Below are positions 1 through 11,334 of a stretch of DNA of 64,000 nt, in pieces. The stretch lies in the NCBI GenBank assembly GCA_047967505.1, contig CM106538.1. One strand, 5' to 3'. The notes under the pieces are model-generated. The model was not told the origin of the DNA and ran no database searches. It saw only the letters and a program-made list of their open reading frames with translations. A program made the position numbers and the translations under genes. The stretch is from Dipteris shenzhenensis (lineage: Eukaryota; Polypodiophyta; Polypodiopsida; Gleicheniales). Every line of letters begins with the position of its first letter. Positions within the stretch are counted from its first letter, which is position 1.

Positions 1-239
1 TGGAAGACACCCATAGTGTTGGTTCTAGGGTGTTGTTTTGTTTGAGGAGATAGAGGATAATGAAAAACGCAAACCAACAGGAATCCTGGACCGAGGAACA
101 ATGCAAGTACGCAAATTGGAAGATACCCACAGGGTTGGTTGCATGGCATGGTCTACCTCTATCAGAAGCTACCTGGAAATCCGTATACTAGTTACGGAGA
201 GTGTTCCCAGACTTTATCATCGAGGACTCTGATGCCTGA
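1..239 (+). pseudogene. Ty3/gypsy chromovirus pol C-terminus (chromodomain remnant)
   Basis: Reading the frame that places TGG at 144-146 gives WHGLPLSEATWKSVY, then a TAG stop, then LRRVFPDFIIEDSD and a TGA stop at 237-239. This matches the end of a chromodomain as found at the C-terminus of chromovirus integrases, where it guides integration to marked chromatin. The in-frame TAG and the lack of a long open frame upstream show that it is broken. The rest of the element lies left of the window. A polypurine tract and a TGTT start follow directly, as expected at the end of an internal region. Confidence 0.7.
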
Positions 240-260
240 AGAGGGAAGGAATGTTACGCT
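239..260 (+). other. Polypurine tract and probable start of a gypsy 3' LTR
   Basis: A purine run (GAAGAGGGAAGGA, 238-250) follows the pol stop and is followed by TGTTACG from 252. A polypurine tract next to TGTT is the usual layout at the internal/3' LTR junction. I cannot find the right end of this LTR; it probably covers several hundred bases after 252. Confidence 0.5.
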
Positions 261-1883
261 CAAGTCGAGGTAACATGACCTCGGAAGGGTCAGTCGGCAT
301 TTTTCTTTAAAGGATCAATGTTTGTATTATATTTGTTTGGGCTTCATGTAAATGATCAAAAAAGGGAATCAAGGTCAAGGTCCTTGGTGAGGGTGACATG
401 GCAGTAGACTAGGTGGATTCAAGGCTAAGGGACCTAAATGCATGAAATGTGCGAAGGGGCAAATGGTTTTAATGATATCCCAAAAGGAGGGTAAATGATG
501 CATTAAGGAAGGACCCTAAAATAAAGACATGTGGCATACTAGATCCATCTAGGGAATTTTGGGGCTCGTTGGGAATAAGCAAGCAGAAGCTTTCACGTAA
601 GTGTGATTTTTTTAGAGCTTGCTACCACTGAGATTGGCTGGGAGGCGATTCTATGTGTCTGCACCCGTGATTTGACGTGAAATTTTAAGGAGAAAACTTG
701 TTTTTACGAATCACGATCATTGGACTGTAGCACCAGAAACAGTAGCAGGCTGTTAAGGGTATGCAATTAATGATTATCAAGATTCAATAGTAGACTGTAG
801 CATGCAATTATCAATAGTTGCAGGATGCTATGCAGACCAAAAAAAGCGAAGAAGGGGGCCAAGTTTGTCAGTGCATTCAGCCCATATTCTGCCCCAAATC
901 AACCACTCCTTCAGGGCCACATGCCAAGCAAGAGAAGATGAAGCATTATGTAGCAGCAACAATACACATGTAGGTCATATCTTCAGTAGCCCAGAACATG
1001 CAACAGTAGTAGCAGAAGGGCATGGAATGGTAGTAATGGCAGAGCATGCAATAGTAGTAGTAGTAGAACATGCAACAGTAGTGGTAGAAGTCCACCCTAC
1101 AACCTAGGTCCCAGATATGCAGCGATGCATCAATAGGCTGATTGCATGGCAGATCCGTACAGTTGTACAGCAGTTGTATGGCAGGTCGATTCAGCTGTAC
1201 GACAGATGCACAATCTTGTACGGCAGTGTGGATACTGATGGCATCTACTGTTGCATTGATTTCAGGGAAGCGTGGGTACAGAGGGCTTGTGTCTGCCGGA
1301 CGACAAACCCAATAATTGAAATTGCAATTTCCAAAGTGCAACGTCCGATTTCCAAAGTAAAGGGCTTTTCAGTTTTTTACTAAGAAGAAGCGTGTCTAAA
1401 CATGTCTGAAGGTAGGACAGGTAGCTCGAAAGTGTCTTATCATGAGCACTTGAATCTTAACAAACATGCTCCTCATGACAAGCTTTTGAAATAGCGTGAA
1501 CCTGTGGCCTTTGAGACAAAGCATGGGCTACGTTCTCCCTTCCTGGCGTGTGCTGAATCTGAAAATTAAATGCAGCTATGTTAGAAGCCCATCTCATGTG
1601 CTTCTTCCTCACAGGTGTCTGTGTGAAAAAGTAAAGGATACTCTGGTGGTCAGTCTAGATCAGAAAACCAACACCCAAAAGATAGTACTTCTAGGCATAA
1701 AGCATGGATCACAACACTAAGCTGCTTTCATAAACATCGTAAATTCAGTTCATCTTCATTTATCTTCTGCTCTCATAGGGCATTGCATGCCCCCCTACAA
1801 AAGTTTGGCTACAATGCAACCACCATTGGCATTTGCACTACAAATGGCTTCTACAAGTCAGACATTACATGTTAGAGCTTTCT
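253..1883. other. No gene seen; probable LTR and repeat sequence with a CAG/TAG-rich stretch
   Basis: No convincing coding sequence. The first part is probably the LTR that begins at 252. Between about 730 and 1240 there are many irregular copies of GCAACAGTAGTAG-like and GTACAGCAG-like words, which explains short spurious open frames on both strands. A similar GTACAGCAG-rich texture recurs near 8890-9000 in front of a TATA-like box, so both may belong to one LTR family. Confidence 0.4.
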
Positions 1884-2201
1884 TCAGTTGCTCAAAAGAT
1901 GATTTTTCTTTGTATTCCATGTGAAATTTGTTATTTTCTTCGTTAAATCATGCGATGGAGATGCTTTCTGTGCAAAGTGATGTATAAATCTTTTGTAAAA
2001 TGAGGATAACCCTAGAGATGACCTCACCTCATGCAATGTCTTCAAATCACTACTAGAGCTACTTTCTTTTGTGATTCTCTTTTGGTTCTCGTGGTACCCA
2101 CTGCGATGAAGTTCGGGATAACAAGGACCCTCAAATAGTGTACAACCATGCACATACCATGTTCCAAGCTCTACGAGGCTCTTCAATTGGAAGCAAAACA
2201 A
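1884..2201 (-). pseudogene. Ty3/gypsy RT to RNase H connection fragment
   Basis: The - strand translation contains LHEVRSSLGLSSFYKRFIHHF followed by a PSHDLTKK-like stretch. This corresponds to the conserved 'LR-SFLG-YRRFI-FA-PL-LTKK' block at the end of gypsy reverse transcriptase. No other pol domains are readable beside it, so it is a short relic. Confidence 0.65.
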
Positions 2202-2944
2202 GCTCTGATACCTATTAGAGTCGGGCTATAGCCGAAGCACAACATGTATTAGTGAGGAGGTGCCAAGAGAAGCCCATGAGAGGGCTTTATTAGAAGGGTG
2301 CTTTGCAGGACACATGGCACCAAAGTATTGGGCCAAATGGTATGAACTGGGCATGGGGAGGGTTCCTTAGAGAGCTCAACTTGGAAGGTCATTCACAGAC
2401 ATGCTGAAACTTTTCTCAAAAGCATCTCTCTTATTTGCACCATGTCACTGGACCAAGCTGCTTCCAGAGAGGAATTTTTCTATAAATGCTTGGAAAACAC
2501 CATGCAAATCAGCTTCCGAAAGGAGCTAATAAAGGTAAGTATAAGAAAAACTAGCTGTCCTAAAGAAACCAGCCCGTTATGAAGAATCAAGCTCACTGCC
2601 TAGGGAATATCTAGCACAGGGGCTAACAACCAGGGTGGGGGCCTATACGTCCAATGGATGCCTCGCTTGTTGAAAGTGTAGAAAGTGCCTGCAGGCCAAG
2701 CCTTACTGAAATGCTCCCGCCTTTCGGCAATCACTCTCGATCCTAGAGTCCCACACTCCCGAATGTCACGGAGCGTATCGATGTCTTGCCAAATGGCCAC
2801 TAGAGTGGCTGTGACGGAGTGACATGTTGGTGTCCCATCACCAAGCTGCAACGAGCCACCCAAATGTTCCAGGTGGTGATGCTGGCTACCGTCTCTTAAA
2901 CACTACAATTCAGTGATTGCGGTAGCTGGGAGGGGGGAACTTCA
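2202..2944. other. No gene recognised
   Basis: An 87-codon open frame on the - strand (2600-2863) has no motif that I recognise and no supporting context. The remainder has no readable element. Confidence 0.3.
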
Positions 2945-3298
2945 TCATATGCCTCTATCATGATGGCTTACTCTCCATGACCCCTCTTCATCAGTCATGT
3001 GACCATCTCCCATGTGAAGTTCCTTTCCATCCTCTTCGCACTGGCAATAATCTAGAGAGCACCAAATCCTGTGTGCTGCTTGACAGTACCATAGACAATG
3101 CGGGACCATCTCTAAATTTGTTTGCACAGTTTTGGCATCTGCAGTCCACCCCATCCTTTTCAACTAGGATGCAATGGGCAAGCCTCCATGCCCTATTATC
3201 TAAAAAAATAAGAAATCTTCCGTAGTCTGAGGCTGGACCACAGTCTAGACCCAAAACTTGAGATGAACTTGTGGGTAACCTGCTTGTTAGAAATATGG
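2945..3298 (-). pseudogene. LINE C-terminal zinc-finger (zf-RVT-like) remnant
   Basis: The - strand shows AWRLAHCILV and, in another frame, VPHCLWYCQAAHRIW. This looks like the His/Cys finger and Trp-rich block at the C-terminus of plant LINE ORF2 proteins. Frames are broken. It lies directly left of the GAAA/GA tract at 3300-3345, so it may be older host sequence into which the next LINE inserted. Confidence 0.4.
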
Positions 3299-3345
3299 TG
3301 GAGAGAGAGAGAAAGAAAGAAAGACAGAAAGAAAGAAAGAAAGAT
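3299..3345. repeat. (GA)n(GAAA)n microsatellite at the 3' end of LINE B1
   Basis: On the + strand (GA)6 passes into (GAAA)n with one GACA unit. Read in the LINE sense direction (- strand) the order is element, (TTTC)n, then (CT)n. Confidence 0.9.
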
Positions 3346-4076
3346 ATATTAACGTTCGCCGGAGGCCTCACGGGCCTATGGGACAAAGTACGGAATCAAG
3401 TAACTCATATAGACCACTGTGGGCCGGGGCAAAGGGCTCACTAAGGCCCTTGCAGAGTACTAAAATGCTATACTAGTACAAAATAGCAAAAAAAGTAGCA
3501 AAATAGCATGAGAGTGGCATGAAGATATCAAGTGCTCAGAGCTAGAGTCCCAAGTGTATGAACCGGCTCCATGTATCGAGGCTCCATGATGGCTCTCTGA
3601 TGAGATGCAAAGAGCTCACGTATTCGCATTTGTCGGAATGTCTCCTATGGTGGTGGACGGCGTGGTCTCCTCGATCTCTGGATCCGGTGAGCTATGTCAA
3701 GGTTGATGCCTCGCCTCGGTCGATCTCCCCTAAGGAGAGCTGAAATAGGTCGGACCTTGATCGTGTGTGCTCTAGTCGCCTGTCGCACCGTGTACGGTCT
3801 TTGTGTCCCTCGTCTGGTGTGTTGTGTTGGCTCTCTCCACTGATCCATATATCTCTCATGTTGGCTAGCTCCTCCTCCTTTATTCCAGAGTGCCCTGGGG
3901 CTGAGTCAAATGCATAGAAATCTGTGACCTGTCTCTGCTCGGTGTACCTCGGTACCCTGTGGTGCGGTGGTCCCATCCTCCTGCTGTCCGATATGTCGTA
4001 GTAGTATCTCCTTGTGTCGTCGCATCTCCATCAGGTAGAGCCAAATACAGCCGTGGGCCTGGAAGTGGATCAGTTG
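3346..4076 (-). mobile_element. LINE family B copy B1, 5'-truncated
   Basis: This copy holds the 3' part of ORF2 and the 3' UTR. The - strand contains a block ending RPISALLRGDRPRRGINLDIAH. It aligns with MIAFLKGDEQRRGVTLHIAL in copy B10 (40503 onward on the + strand), so both share a C-terminal region. The terminal hairpin is at 3363-3377 (AGGCC, 5-base loop, GGCCT). The 3' end abuts (TTTC)n and (CT)n in the sense direction, and the truncated 5' end abuts the next GA/GAAA tract at 4077. Frameshifts make it non-functional. Confidence 0.75.
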
Positions 4077-4126
4077 AGAGAGAAAGAAAGAAAGAAAGAA
4101 ATTTTATTAAAGGTCCACGGAAGGCC

Positions 4127-4159
<33 letters not shown>
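4077..4159 (-). repeat. GAAA and GA microsatellites around the tiny LINE B fragment B2
   Basis: (GAAA)n at about 4079-4101 and (GA)n at 4129-4159 enclose roughly 28 bases that match the last bases of family B (TTTTATTAAAGG, CACGGAAGGCC). The fragment stops inside the terminal hairpin. I read it as an extremely 5'-truncated insertion within the microsatellite between B1 and B3. Confidence 0.65.
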
Positions 4160-4161
<2 letters not shown>

Positions 4162-5671
4162 GATTAGCGTCCTCGGGGGGCCAAAAATGACCCATGGGAC
4201 CCGTCTCGATACAATGTAAAAAGAGTGTCCTCAAGGAGAGAGGTCAGGAGTCCATGAGTTCCCGACGACAGGTAAAAAGATGAGTGACAAAAGATCCCAA
4301 TGCTGCCGGAGAGGCAGTGGAGAGAATTGATGTCAACTTAACGGAGTCCTCGTGTATCTGCTGGTAGTCCTCCCTGATATGTGCATATCGGGGGCACTGT
4401 AGAGCTACATGTGCCTCTGTCTCAAGTGTTTGCATGTCACAAAGGGTACAGACTCTAGCATGTCTAGGCTGGTGTATCCAAAATCCCTGCTCAATGGCAA
4501 ATGTATGAGATCTGGTACGGAACTTGGCGATGTTTCTGCGATATAGAAGGGGGATAGGTGTGCTAATATAAGTCTAAGCATGAGTCTCTATGGACATGTA
4601 TATAGACCAACATGTGGGATTTATGTTGTCTTGGTAATATTCCAGCTTTACCCTCTTTTCACTTGTCAACCAGTCATTCGGCAAAGTGCTCAGTAAAGAT
4701 AATTGAAACTCTTGCATGTTGACCTTTTCAGGCGGCATGATCAAATATGCTTCCACTTTCCATCTGCTGAACCATTTTCTTATGTCGGTTGCCCATCCTG
4801 TGTAGATGACCTTACTTTTGTAGTTCTTTTGAAGCTTTGTGCTGGCATTCCATGCTTTATGAGGCAGCCTATCAGGTTGCATTTGCTGCACCTCTATTAG
4901 GTATTGCATAACTCTGATCAATGCATGAAATTCAATTGGTCTTCTTCGCGTTTCCAACAGAAGTATTGAGTATGGAGTAGTGGGTTTGACACCAAGGTTT
5001 CTCCTTAGGAAAGCTTTTTGTATTTTCTCAATATCATTCCATGTAGAGGCTGAAATGCTGCCCCCCCATACTTCCACTCCATATAATATTGTCTGCACTA
5101 CATATGCATCAAACAATATATTTCGAATTTTCCAGTTCATAGTGTCGGTGTGCCTGCAATCATTCTCAAGCTGGTAGTACTTCCCCCAACCAGTGTCCAT
5201 CCTTCTATGTATACATTGCCACCATCTGTGATCTGCCGGTCTATCAGGTGCTGACATACTCAATGATCTGTCCATCAAAGGTGATCTCAGGGGGATGTTC
5301 TGGCTGATTGGTACAAACTGCCATCATCTTTGTTTTTCCGACATTTACTTGCAGCTTGCTTTCCCTACAAAAAGTCTTAAGCACTTGTAAAAGTTTGTGC
5401 ATAGATTCCGGATCGTATGCAAAAAGGACGACATCATCTGCGTATAACAACAATAGCACTGTCCAAAGCCCCAATTGCGGTCCTTGCAACCCTTTCTCTA
5501 CTACAAATTCATTGATGAGTTCCTCCAGTTGGTCAATGCATATTCCAAACAAGGTAGGCGATAGAGGGCAACCTTGCTTCACTCCCATATTGCTCTCAAA
5601 TACATCAGACATACCTTGTGTTTGTTTGAGTCGGCATAATACCTTTTCATAGATGCGAGAGATGCCTACCC

Positions 5672-5676
<5 letters not shown>
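4160..5676 (-). mobile_element. LINE family B (subtype 2) copy B3, RT and zinc finger
   Basis: Two - strand frames cover the RT. 5244-5612 carries MGVKQGCPLSPTLFGICID and LYADDVVLF (catalytic YADD). 4574-5278 carries the thumb region up to PTCWSIYMSIE. A further frame at 4244-4435 gives CTLCDMQTLETEAHVALQC, a CX2C-H-C finger. The ORF2 stop (LMDS) at 4244 is followed by a short 3' UTR with hairpin GGGTC/GGCCC and then directly (CT)n. The 5' end is cut off at another (CT)n tract. Its sequence differs clearly from B4, so it is a separate subfamily with the same flanks. Confidence 0.85.

Positions 5677-5716
<40 letters not shown>
5677..5716. repeat. (GA)n microsatellite between LINEs B3 and B4
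   Basis: About 20 uninterrupted GA units on the + strand. It is at once the 5' flank of B3 and the 3' flank of B4. Confidence 0.95.
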
Positions 5717-5719
<3 letters not shown>

Positions 5720-7517
5720 ATTAAAGTTTGTGGAAGACCGATGGGTCTATGAGACTGTGAAAAATATCCTGTGACTAGAAGAAATCAGTGATGGGCCGTT
5801 GGGTGTCCCCACGCTGTGTGTGCTACGCGTGTCGCCGTGCTCGGAGAGACGTATCTCGGTGGCGAGTCATCTCATGTAAGAAAGCGGCTAGGCATCGCTG
5901 ATCCGGGAACTGCAACATGTGTGGGAGGGGGCCGAATCCGTCGCGGAAGAGGCAGAGGTACCGGCCTCAAATGGCATAATAGATAGGACATCTGAAAGCA
6001 AAGTGCTCCTCCGACTCGATCTCCTGCAAGTCGCAAAGTGGGCAAAGGCGGCCCTCTCGTGGGATACCCTCTGCGGGTTCGCTCTCGATCCGTAATCGGT
6101 GTGACGAAACCCTAAACTGACCGAGGGAGATCCGGAGCGCATGTGGTAGATGAAGCTGTGTGTAACCCGGAGGTGTGATGAAGCCCTCCTGTGAGATCTG
6201 GAGGCAGTGTCGGCAGTAGAAGTCGAGCTTCACAGGAAGCTCGGGGTGAAGAAACCATGTCCGCCAGGTGTGGAGCTGGAGCAGATCCGCTCGAATGAGC
6301 CGGTTGACCTCCTGGTCAGTGGGGGAGAGAGGAGATGGTGGAGCGTCGAGGCTGTACTGAAAAGGAGGCAACCGGTCTAAGTCGAGGCCCAGTTGGGTGA
6401 ACCAACTGGAAAGACGACTATACCAGCATCGCTGGTCCCCATCAACGGATAAGGCCATAGAGGAGGATAGGGCTAGCCAAGGTAGGCGGAGGTGACCGTC
6501 AGAGGAGGAGCTGAAATCCCTGACTCTGTGTAGATAAGCGATAGCCTGGAAAGCCGCATCGAGCTGTAGGGGTGAGGCGCCGAACTCTGCTAGAATGATC
6601 TGGTGTGGTACCAATGGTTTGTTGCGGATCATCTGAGCAAACATCAGTATCTGTAGGCGCTCGACTTGAGCCCACTCTGTGTCTGAAAGGCCGGCTCCCC
6701 ACCACGGGCTACCGTACATGCCTGCTGGGCGGACCAAAGAATCAGAAAGGAGAGACTTGGTCCGCGGGTCCTGGAAGTGGGAGTGGTAGCATTGTCGCTC
6801 CAGCCTGGCAAGAGCGGCGTAGCCCCGGCTGATCCTGGCCTGCATGGCCGGGCGCATCATGAAGATCGGGCCTGAGAAGACAACGCCCAAGTATGTGTAA
6901 GAGTCAACTATCTCACCAGGGTCGCCGGCGAAGAGGAACTGCTCTCGGTGCATAGCGGGTCTGGAAGTGTTGAAGATCATCACCTTGGTTTTCCCAAGGT
7001 TGATCTTCAAGTCATGTGTATCACAGAAGACTTGAAGTCCATCCAGGTGTCGCTGAAGACCAGTAGCAGAAGAGGATAGTAGTACTACATCGTCTGTGTA
7101 TAGGAGAATCTGGATGACAGCCTCTGCAAGAGAGCAGCCTGCACCTCCGAGTGTCCTGATGGTGGTCTCGAGCTCAGCTCGTCGATGTAGAGGCCAAATA
7201 GAGTCGGTGACAAGGGACATGCTTGTTTGACTCCGATAGTGCTCGTGATCTCTGGGGTCCAGCTGGTGCCAATCCTTACCTGGCCCGTCACCTGTTCATA
7301 GAGAGCCACTACTGCCCAAATAACCTCTGAGTCGTAGCCGAACTCTTGCAGGCGTCTGACGAGTTGGGCGCAGGGAACGGTGTGGAATGCCTTGCGGAAA
7401 TCCACGAAGCAACAATATACTCTCTGTCTCCTGTGTCTGGCCTCCTCAATGATCCCTCTAAGTGTAAAAATGTGATCGTAAGTCGAGTGATCCATCCTGA
7501 AACCGGCCTGTTCGGAC
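5717..7517 (-). mobile_element. LINE family B copy B4, RT to 3' end
   Basis: 7085-7573 (- strand) gives the finger and palm motifs YCCFVDFRKAFHTVP and GVKQACPLSPTLFGLYIDEL. 5967-7220 continues with LLYTDDVVLL, the thumb and a C-terminal finger LCPLCDLQEIESEEHFAFRC. The catalytic box reads YTDD instead of YADD, and the two frames overlap out of register near 7085-7220, so this copy is inactive. The 3' hairpin is at 5735-5748 (AGACC, loop GATG, GGTCT), about 18 bases from the GA tract. The 5' end stops at GA repeats (7518). Confidence 0.88.
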
Positions 7518-7543
7518 ACAGAGAGAGAGAGAGAGAGAGAGAG
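7518..7543. repeat. (GA)n microsatellite, 5' flank of LINE B4
   Basis: Thirteen GA units directly upstream (sense direction) of the truncated 5' end of B4. An LTR-type sequence begins just to the right. Confidence 0.95.
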
Positions 7544-7544
7544 A

Positions 7545-8030
7545 AGGTTAGGGTGTGAGGAAATGATGCTCAAATGAAGACATGAAGAAGGCTTTCATTC
7601 ATTGATCAATTATGACATGACAAGTGAAGTACAAGCCCTATATAGGCTATTCACTCACACACTAGCACCAAGTGCATATGGGATAAGTCCCATAGTGACA
7701 TGTGGCAGTCACACATGACTCACACACATGAACTAGTACTTGAACTCCTAGTACTACACGCCAACACATCACATCACCACACTCTTTGGCTCTGATATCT
7801 CTAACACGCCCCTTTAGAGCAAACAGTGTGAGACCCAAGACACAAAGAGTAGACCGATCCCCCCTCCACCGCAATACTGAACGCATGAAATGCATGCTAT
7901 GTGCAATGAGAATAAACCAAGGCATGGAGTTTTTGCCATTGATTTCTAGTCTCCAATTTGAGTCTATCAACCCATAAAACTAGTCTCAAGTATAATGCGA
8001 ACGAAGAGTGAGAGCACCATGCACATATGA
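7545..8030 (-). mobile_element. Probable LTR-element 3' end (3' LTR plus a little internal sequence), - strand
   Basis: On the - strand a purine run AAAGGGGCG near 7812 is followed by TGTTAGAGATATC (starting at about 7804), typical of a polypurine tract next to an LTR start. The LTR body contains a TATATAGG box near 7642-7650 (+ CCTATATAGG). No protein domain is readable in 7805-8030. The element appears to have landed in LINE B5, whose coding remnant follows at about 8070. Confidence 0.5.
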
Positions 8031-8870
8031 TAACCTCTTTTTTTTGCATTACAATGCATGACCATAAAGTAAAATTTGAACCCGTTCAGGAGGAGCATTT
8101 CATTTTCAGATGCACAGTATACTATGACATTCGAGGGCGCTACTTTTGTCTCTTGAGAGAGAGGTCCAGGTTGCTATCACGCTTTCTATCTTTTGCAGAT
8201 CAGAGATGTTTGGCCACCCACATCCATAAAACAGTCAAACACCGAGAGCGCCTACTTAGATTGTAGAGACAGGGAGGGGGTATACTGGCAGACTTCTCTC
8301 AGAGTATGATCACGGAGTTTTTTCAGCCGGACCGCACATGCTCTTGCCCCGCGGGGTTTCGACACAGATGTGACCCAAAGTGACGACATACCCGACACAT
8401 GATGGATGCACATAATACTCTTGAAGACATTTCTTCCATGTTCAGGTTTGGAGCGCGACCGACGGGGGTCACCATAGCCCTTGTCAGACGTAGAGCCACA
8501 TCTAGGAGATTGCGCATGGCCACGTCCTCGGGTAGTCGACAGCAGTCTATCTCTGGCTTCATGTTACCACTCCCTCACTGTCCTTGAGAGGGAGGGGTGG
8601 GGGGAGCTGCATTTGTGATACTGGACCAGATTTTGCTTTTTTGTACTCAGATGATACGTAGTGGTAATGATGATGGAGATGGCCATATTGATAGTGATAT
8701 GATGTTATCATTGATGCTATTCTAAATATGTAGCATTTGGCTTTAGTATGGGTGTTGATGCTCGTTTAGTAGCTCCACCCTTTCGGATTGGTTTGTATCA
8801 GGTTTCTCATTGTCTCATAGACCCATCGGTCTTTTGAAGACTCTAATAAACTTTCTTTCTTTCTTTCTTT
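8031..8870 (+). mobile_element. LINE family B copy B5, 3' part with (CTTT)n tail
   Basis: The + strand frame at 8027-8266 contains EEHFIFRCTVYYDIRGRYFC, the same C-terminal finger as in B4 (EEHFAFRCPIYYAI). Later frames repeat the family's arginine-rich C-terminal region. The terminal hairpin is at 8819-8832 (AGACC, loop CATC, GGTCT). It is followed by a short AATAAA-containing stretch and (CTTT)5 at 8851-8870. The right flank is not a CT repeat, unlike most other copies. Stops and frameshifts are frequent. Confidence 0.75.
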
Positions 8871-9558
8871 CAGCAATCCTTTAGTGATTTGGCAGGCACA
8901 GTAGACAGTTACAGTCTGCAGGTTGAGATCAGCAGTACAGCAGGTGGTGGGCCAGTACGGGCCTGCCACTTGGCAGTCGAGTGGGCACACAGCTGGAGGT
9001 GGCTGGCAGTTACAGACTGGGTCGGTCCAATCTGCAGGTCTGGTTGGCTGAACTCTAGTCTGGGTCAGCCAGATTTGGAGGGCATTTGTCCTATAAATAG
9101 GAGCCCCAAGTGGGGGTCTAGCATGCAAGGAGTGCGTCAGTTATGCTGCAGATCTCACCTAGGAAGAAGAGCAGCAGGGAGGTCTGGATCAGAGTTCAGC
9201 ATCAATACTCCAAGAGCCATTGAATCCTATTAGAAGGCAATGCAGCAGGAGGAGGTAATGCAGCAGAAGGATCCGGAAGAATGCCTACTTCAAGGTGACA
9301 AGTGGAGCAGCGTTGTGCTGTTGTGTACTTGAGTGAGGGCATATTTTAGATTTGGTGCTGTCCAGTTTGGAACAGCTATTATTTCTTCTCTCATTGGTAC
9401 TGTGCGTACACCTTAGCGATACTTCTGTGCACTTAAGAGTGAGAATTGATTTAGGCCTTGTGAGATCCTGCACATATTCTTCCGCTGCTTGCAGGAGTGT
9501 TGGCTACAGCAAGCGACCTCCATCTGTTATTCTAACACTAGTTGTGTAGTGGATTCTA
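8871..9558 (+). promoter_or_regulatory. LTR-like region with TATA box
   Basis: A CAG/GTACAGCAG-rich stretch is followed by CCTATAAATAGGAGCC at about 9089-9104, a good plant TATA box. About 430 bases later comes TTATTCTAACA. The layout fits U3, TATA, R and U5 of an LTR, but I see no paired copy or primer-binding site, so it may be a solo LTR. Confidence 0.35.
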
Positions 9559-9812
9559 TCAAACACTCTCTAAGCCATGCTTATTATACACCATTACTTT
9601 GGCTGCCATAAGTTGTCTCTCAAAAAGTCAATCTCTCATTGTGTTGAGCCACCATGGGCCAGAGGAGCTGTTATGGGACACTTCAATCAAACGCTCTCTA
9701 AGCCATGCTTATAATACACCATTACTCTGGCTGCCATAAGTTGTCTTTCAAAAAGTCAATCTCTCATTGTGTTGAGCCACCATGGACCAGATGAGCTGTT
9801 ATGGGACACTTC
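9559..9812 (+). repeat. Tandem direct repeat, 2 x about 127 bp
   Basis: Copy 1 (9559-9686) and copy 2 (9687-9812) are about 95% identical by eye. Each starts with TCAAAC.CTCTCTAAGCC and ends with TTATGGGACACTTC. No coding content is recognised. Confidence 0.9.
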
Positions 9813-10741
9813 CCTTGCTGGAATCACCAGTGCTGTATATGGAGTCAGTGAGCTAGAGCAGAAATCAAGGTTACAGCCGATATGTGACCTCTTCTATAAG
9901 GTCAGTCTGCTCAAGAGAACCTAGAACTCTAGTACCAATTGAAGCCACATGGTACAAGCGCTAAGCTGTCTATGGGATCCTCAAACCCAAGCGGCCTAGC
10001 TCAAGTCTCCTTAAAAAGTCATGGGAAGGTTACCAAGGGGTTCTAAGTTTCTTTCTTACAATGAAGGTATGAGTCATGTTCATATATGTGACTATATAGT
10101 CCCCTGGATTACACGTGTTGATTGGTGCGTTTGACGTTCGATGAGATGGTGCCGCCTATGCCCACAACAATACAATGAGGGGGCGCTGGACTTATATAGT
10201 CCCGTGCACTTTATCTTTCTTAGTCCTCTGTAGGCTCAACAACCTCAGTCCAATGAGGGTTTCATTGATTGGTTTGATATGCTTTAAGGCTGCCATGGTA
10301 GTGGCCAAGATCCTGCAGACTGCAACCATAGGAGTCTGTTGTATACTTCTCTGAATTTGCTGTATAACAAGGTCAATTTCTTTGACAACGTCCATAGGAA
10401 GGGCAAAAGGGTCTGAATGTTTACTCTTTTCATATGGCAGTTCTTGTTGTTCTATCTATTACGTTTCGTAAGAAGTTCATGTGTTTTCAGAGTTATAAGC
10501 ATGCAGTTTGATAATGATGCATAAATCTCTCTCTTTTTATCGGCGCCTTGTCGCCATTTTTCACCTATCATAGTATGCTTTTTGAAGGAAGCTCCATATA
10601 TTCAAGTAGGATGGAGAATTTCGAGCATATATAACATCTAACCGTACATAACCAGACTTCCTATTCAGAGAGAGATTAAATGTTTAAGATTCATGGATGT
10701 CCTTTTTTGCATCTTGGTACTAATAGCTGAATGTCATCCAG
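9813..10741. other. Intron sequence upstream of the first visible exon; no gene recognised
   Basis: No element or exon recognised. A pyrimidine-containing stretch and CATCCAG at 10735-10741 form the splice acceptor of the following exon. I looked for the preceding MenD exon (for example an ADRPPEL-like motif) in 1-10741 and did not see it, so it presumably lies left of the window. Confidence 0.5.
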
Positions 10742-11311
10742 GTGAAACACTTTGGTTCATTTGTCCGTTATCATGTAAACCTGCCACCTCCAAGTGACGA
10801 TATACAATCCAGGATGCTACTGACATCAATAGATGCTGCAGTGTTTCGGGCAAACACTGACCCAGTGGGCCCAGTCCATGTGAATGTGCCATTCCGAGAA
10901 CCACTAGCAGGAATATATGAGAAATGGAATATCAATTGCTTGAGAGGTTTAGACAAATGGATTTCAGGGTCATTACCTTTCACCCAATATGTAGGACTTG
11001 CACCCATGTTCACAAGTCAACAATCTAGTATCTCAAGCAGTCAAATGAAAGGCATTGCTGACATAATAAGTTGTGCATCTAGGGGGTTGTTACTAGTTGG
11101 AGGCCTTCACAGGGCAGAAGAGGCCCGTGCTGCCTTGTTAATAGCCAAGCATCTTCAATGGCCAGTGATTGCAGATATTCTCTCAGGCATTCGTCTGCGG
11201 CATTGTGAAATGGGTGATGAAGAAGAGAAAGTCCATGTGATTGATCACTTTGATCATGTTTTATTGAGCAGCTCTATACAAACCTTAATAACCCCAGATG
11301 TGGTGATCCAG
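10742..11311 (+). CDS. PHYLLO: PHYLLO exon A: MenD (SEPHCHC synthase) central part
   Basis: 190 codons, phase 0 at both ends, bounded by CAG at 10739-10741 and by CAG|GTAAGA at 11309-11317. The translation begins VKHFGSFVRYHVNLPPP and contains GPVHVNVPFREPL, the MenD signature before the central domain. It ends with PVIADILSGIRLR and TPDVVIQ. MenD is the thiamine-diphosphate enzyme that joins isochorismate and 2-oxoglutarate to SEPHCHC in the phylloquinone pathway. In plants it is fused to MenF, MenC and MenH and sent to the plastid. An open frame runs on to 11428, but that extension is intron. The exon is intact and clearly under coding constraint. Confidence 0.95.
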
Positions 11312-11334
11312 GTAAGATACCACATGCTTTATTG

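Noticed and set aside
2600-2863. 87-codon - strand frame
   Set aside because: No recognisable domain and it lies in retrotransposon debris. It may be a decayed gag but cannot be supported.
10192-10395. 67-codon - strand frame, possible small gene near exon A
   Set aside because: No known motif, no start context or conservation evidence; length is within chance in AT-rich sequence.
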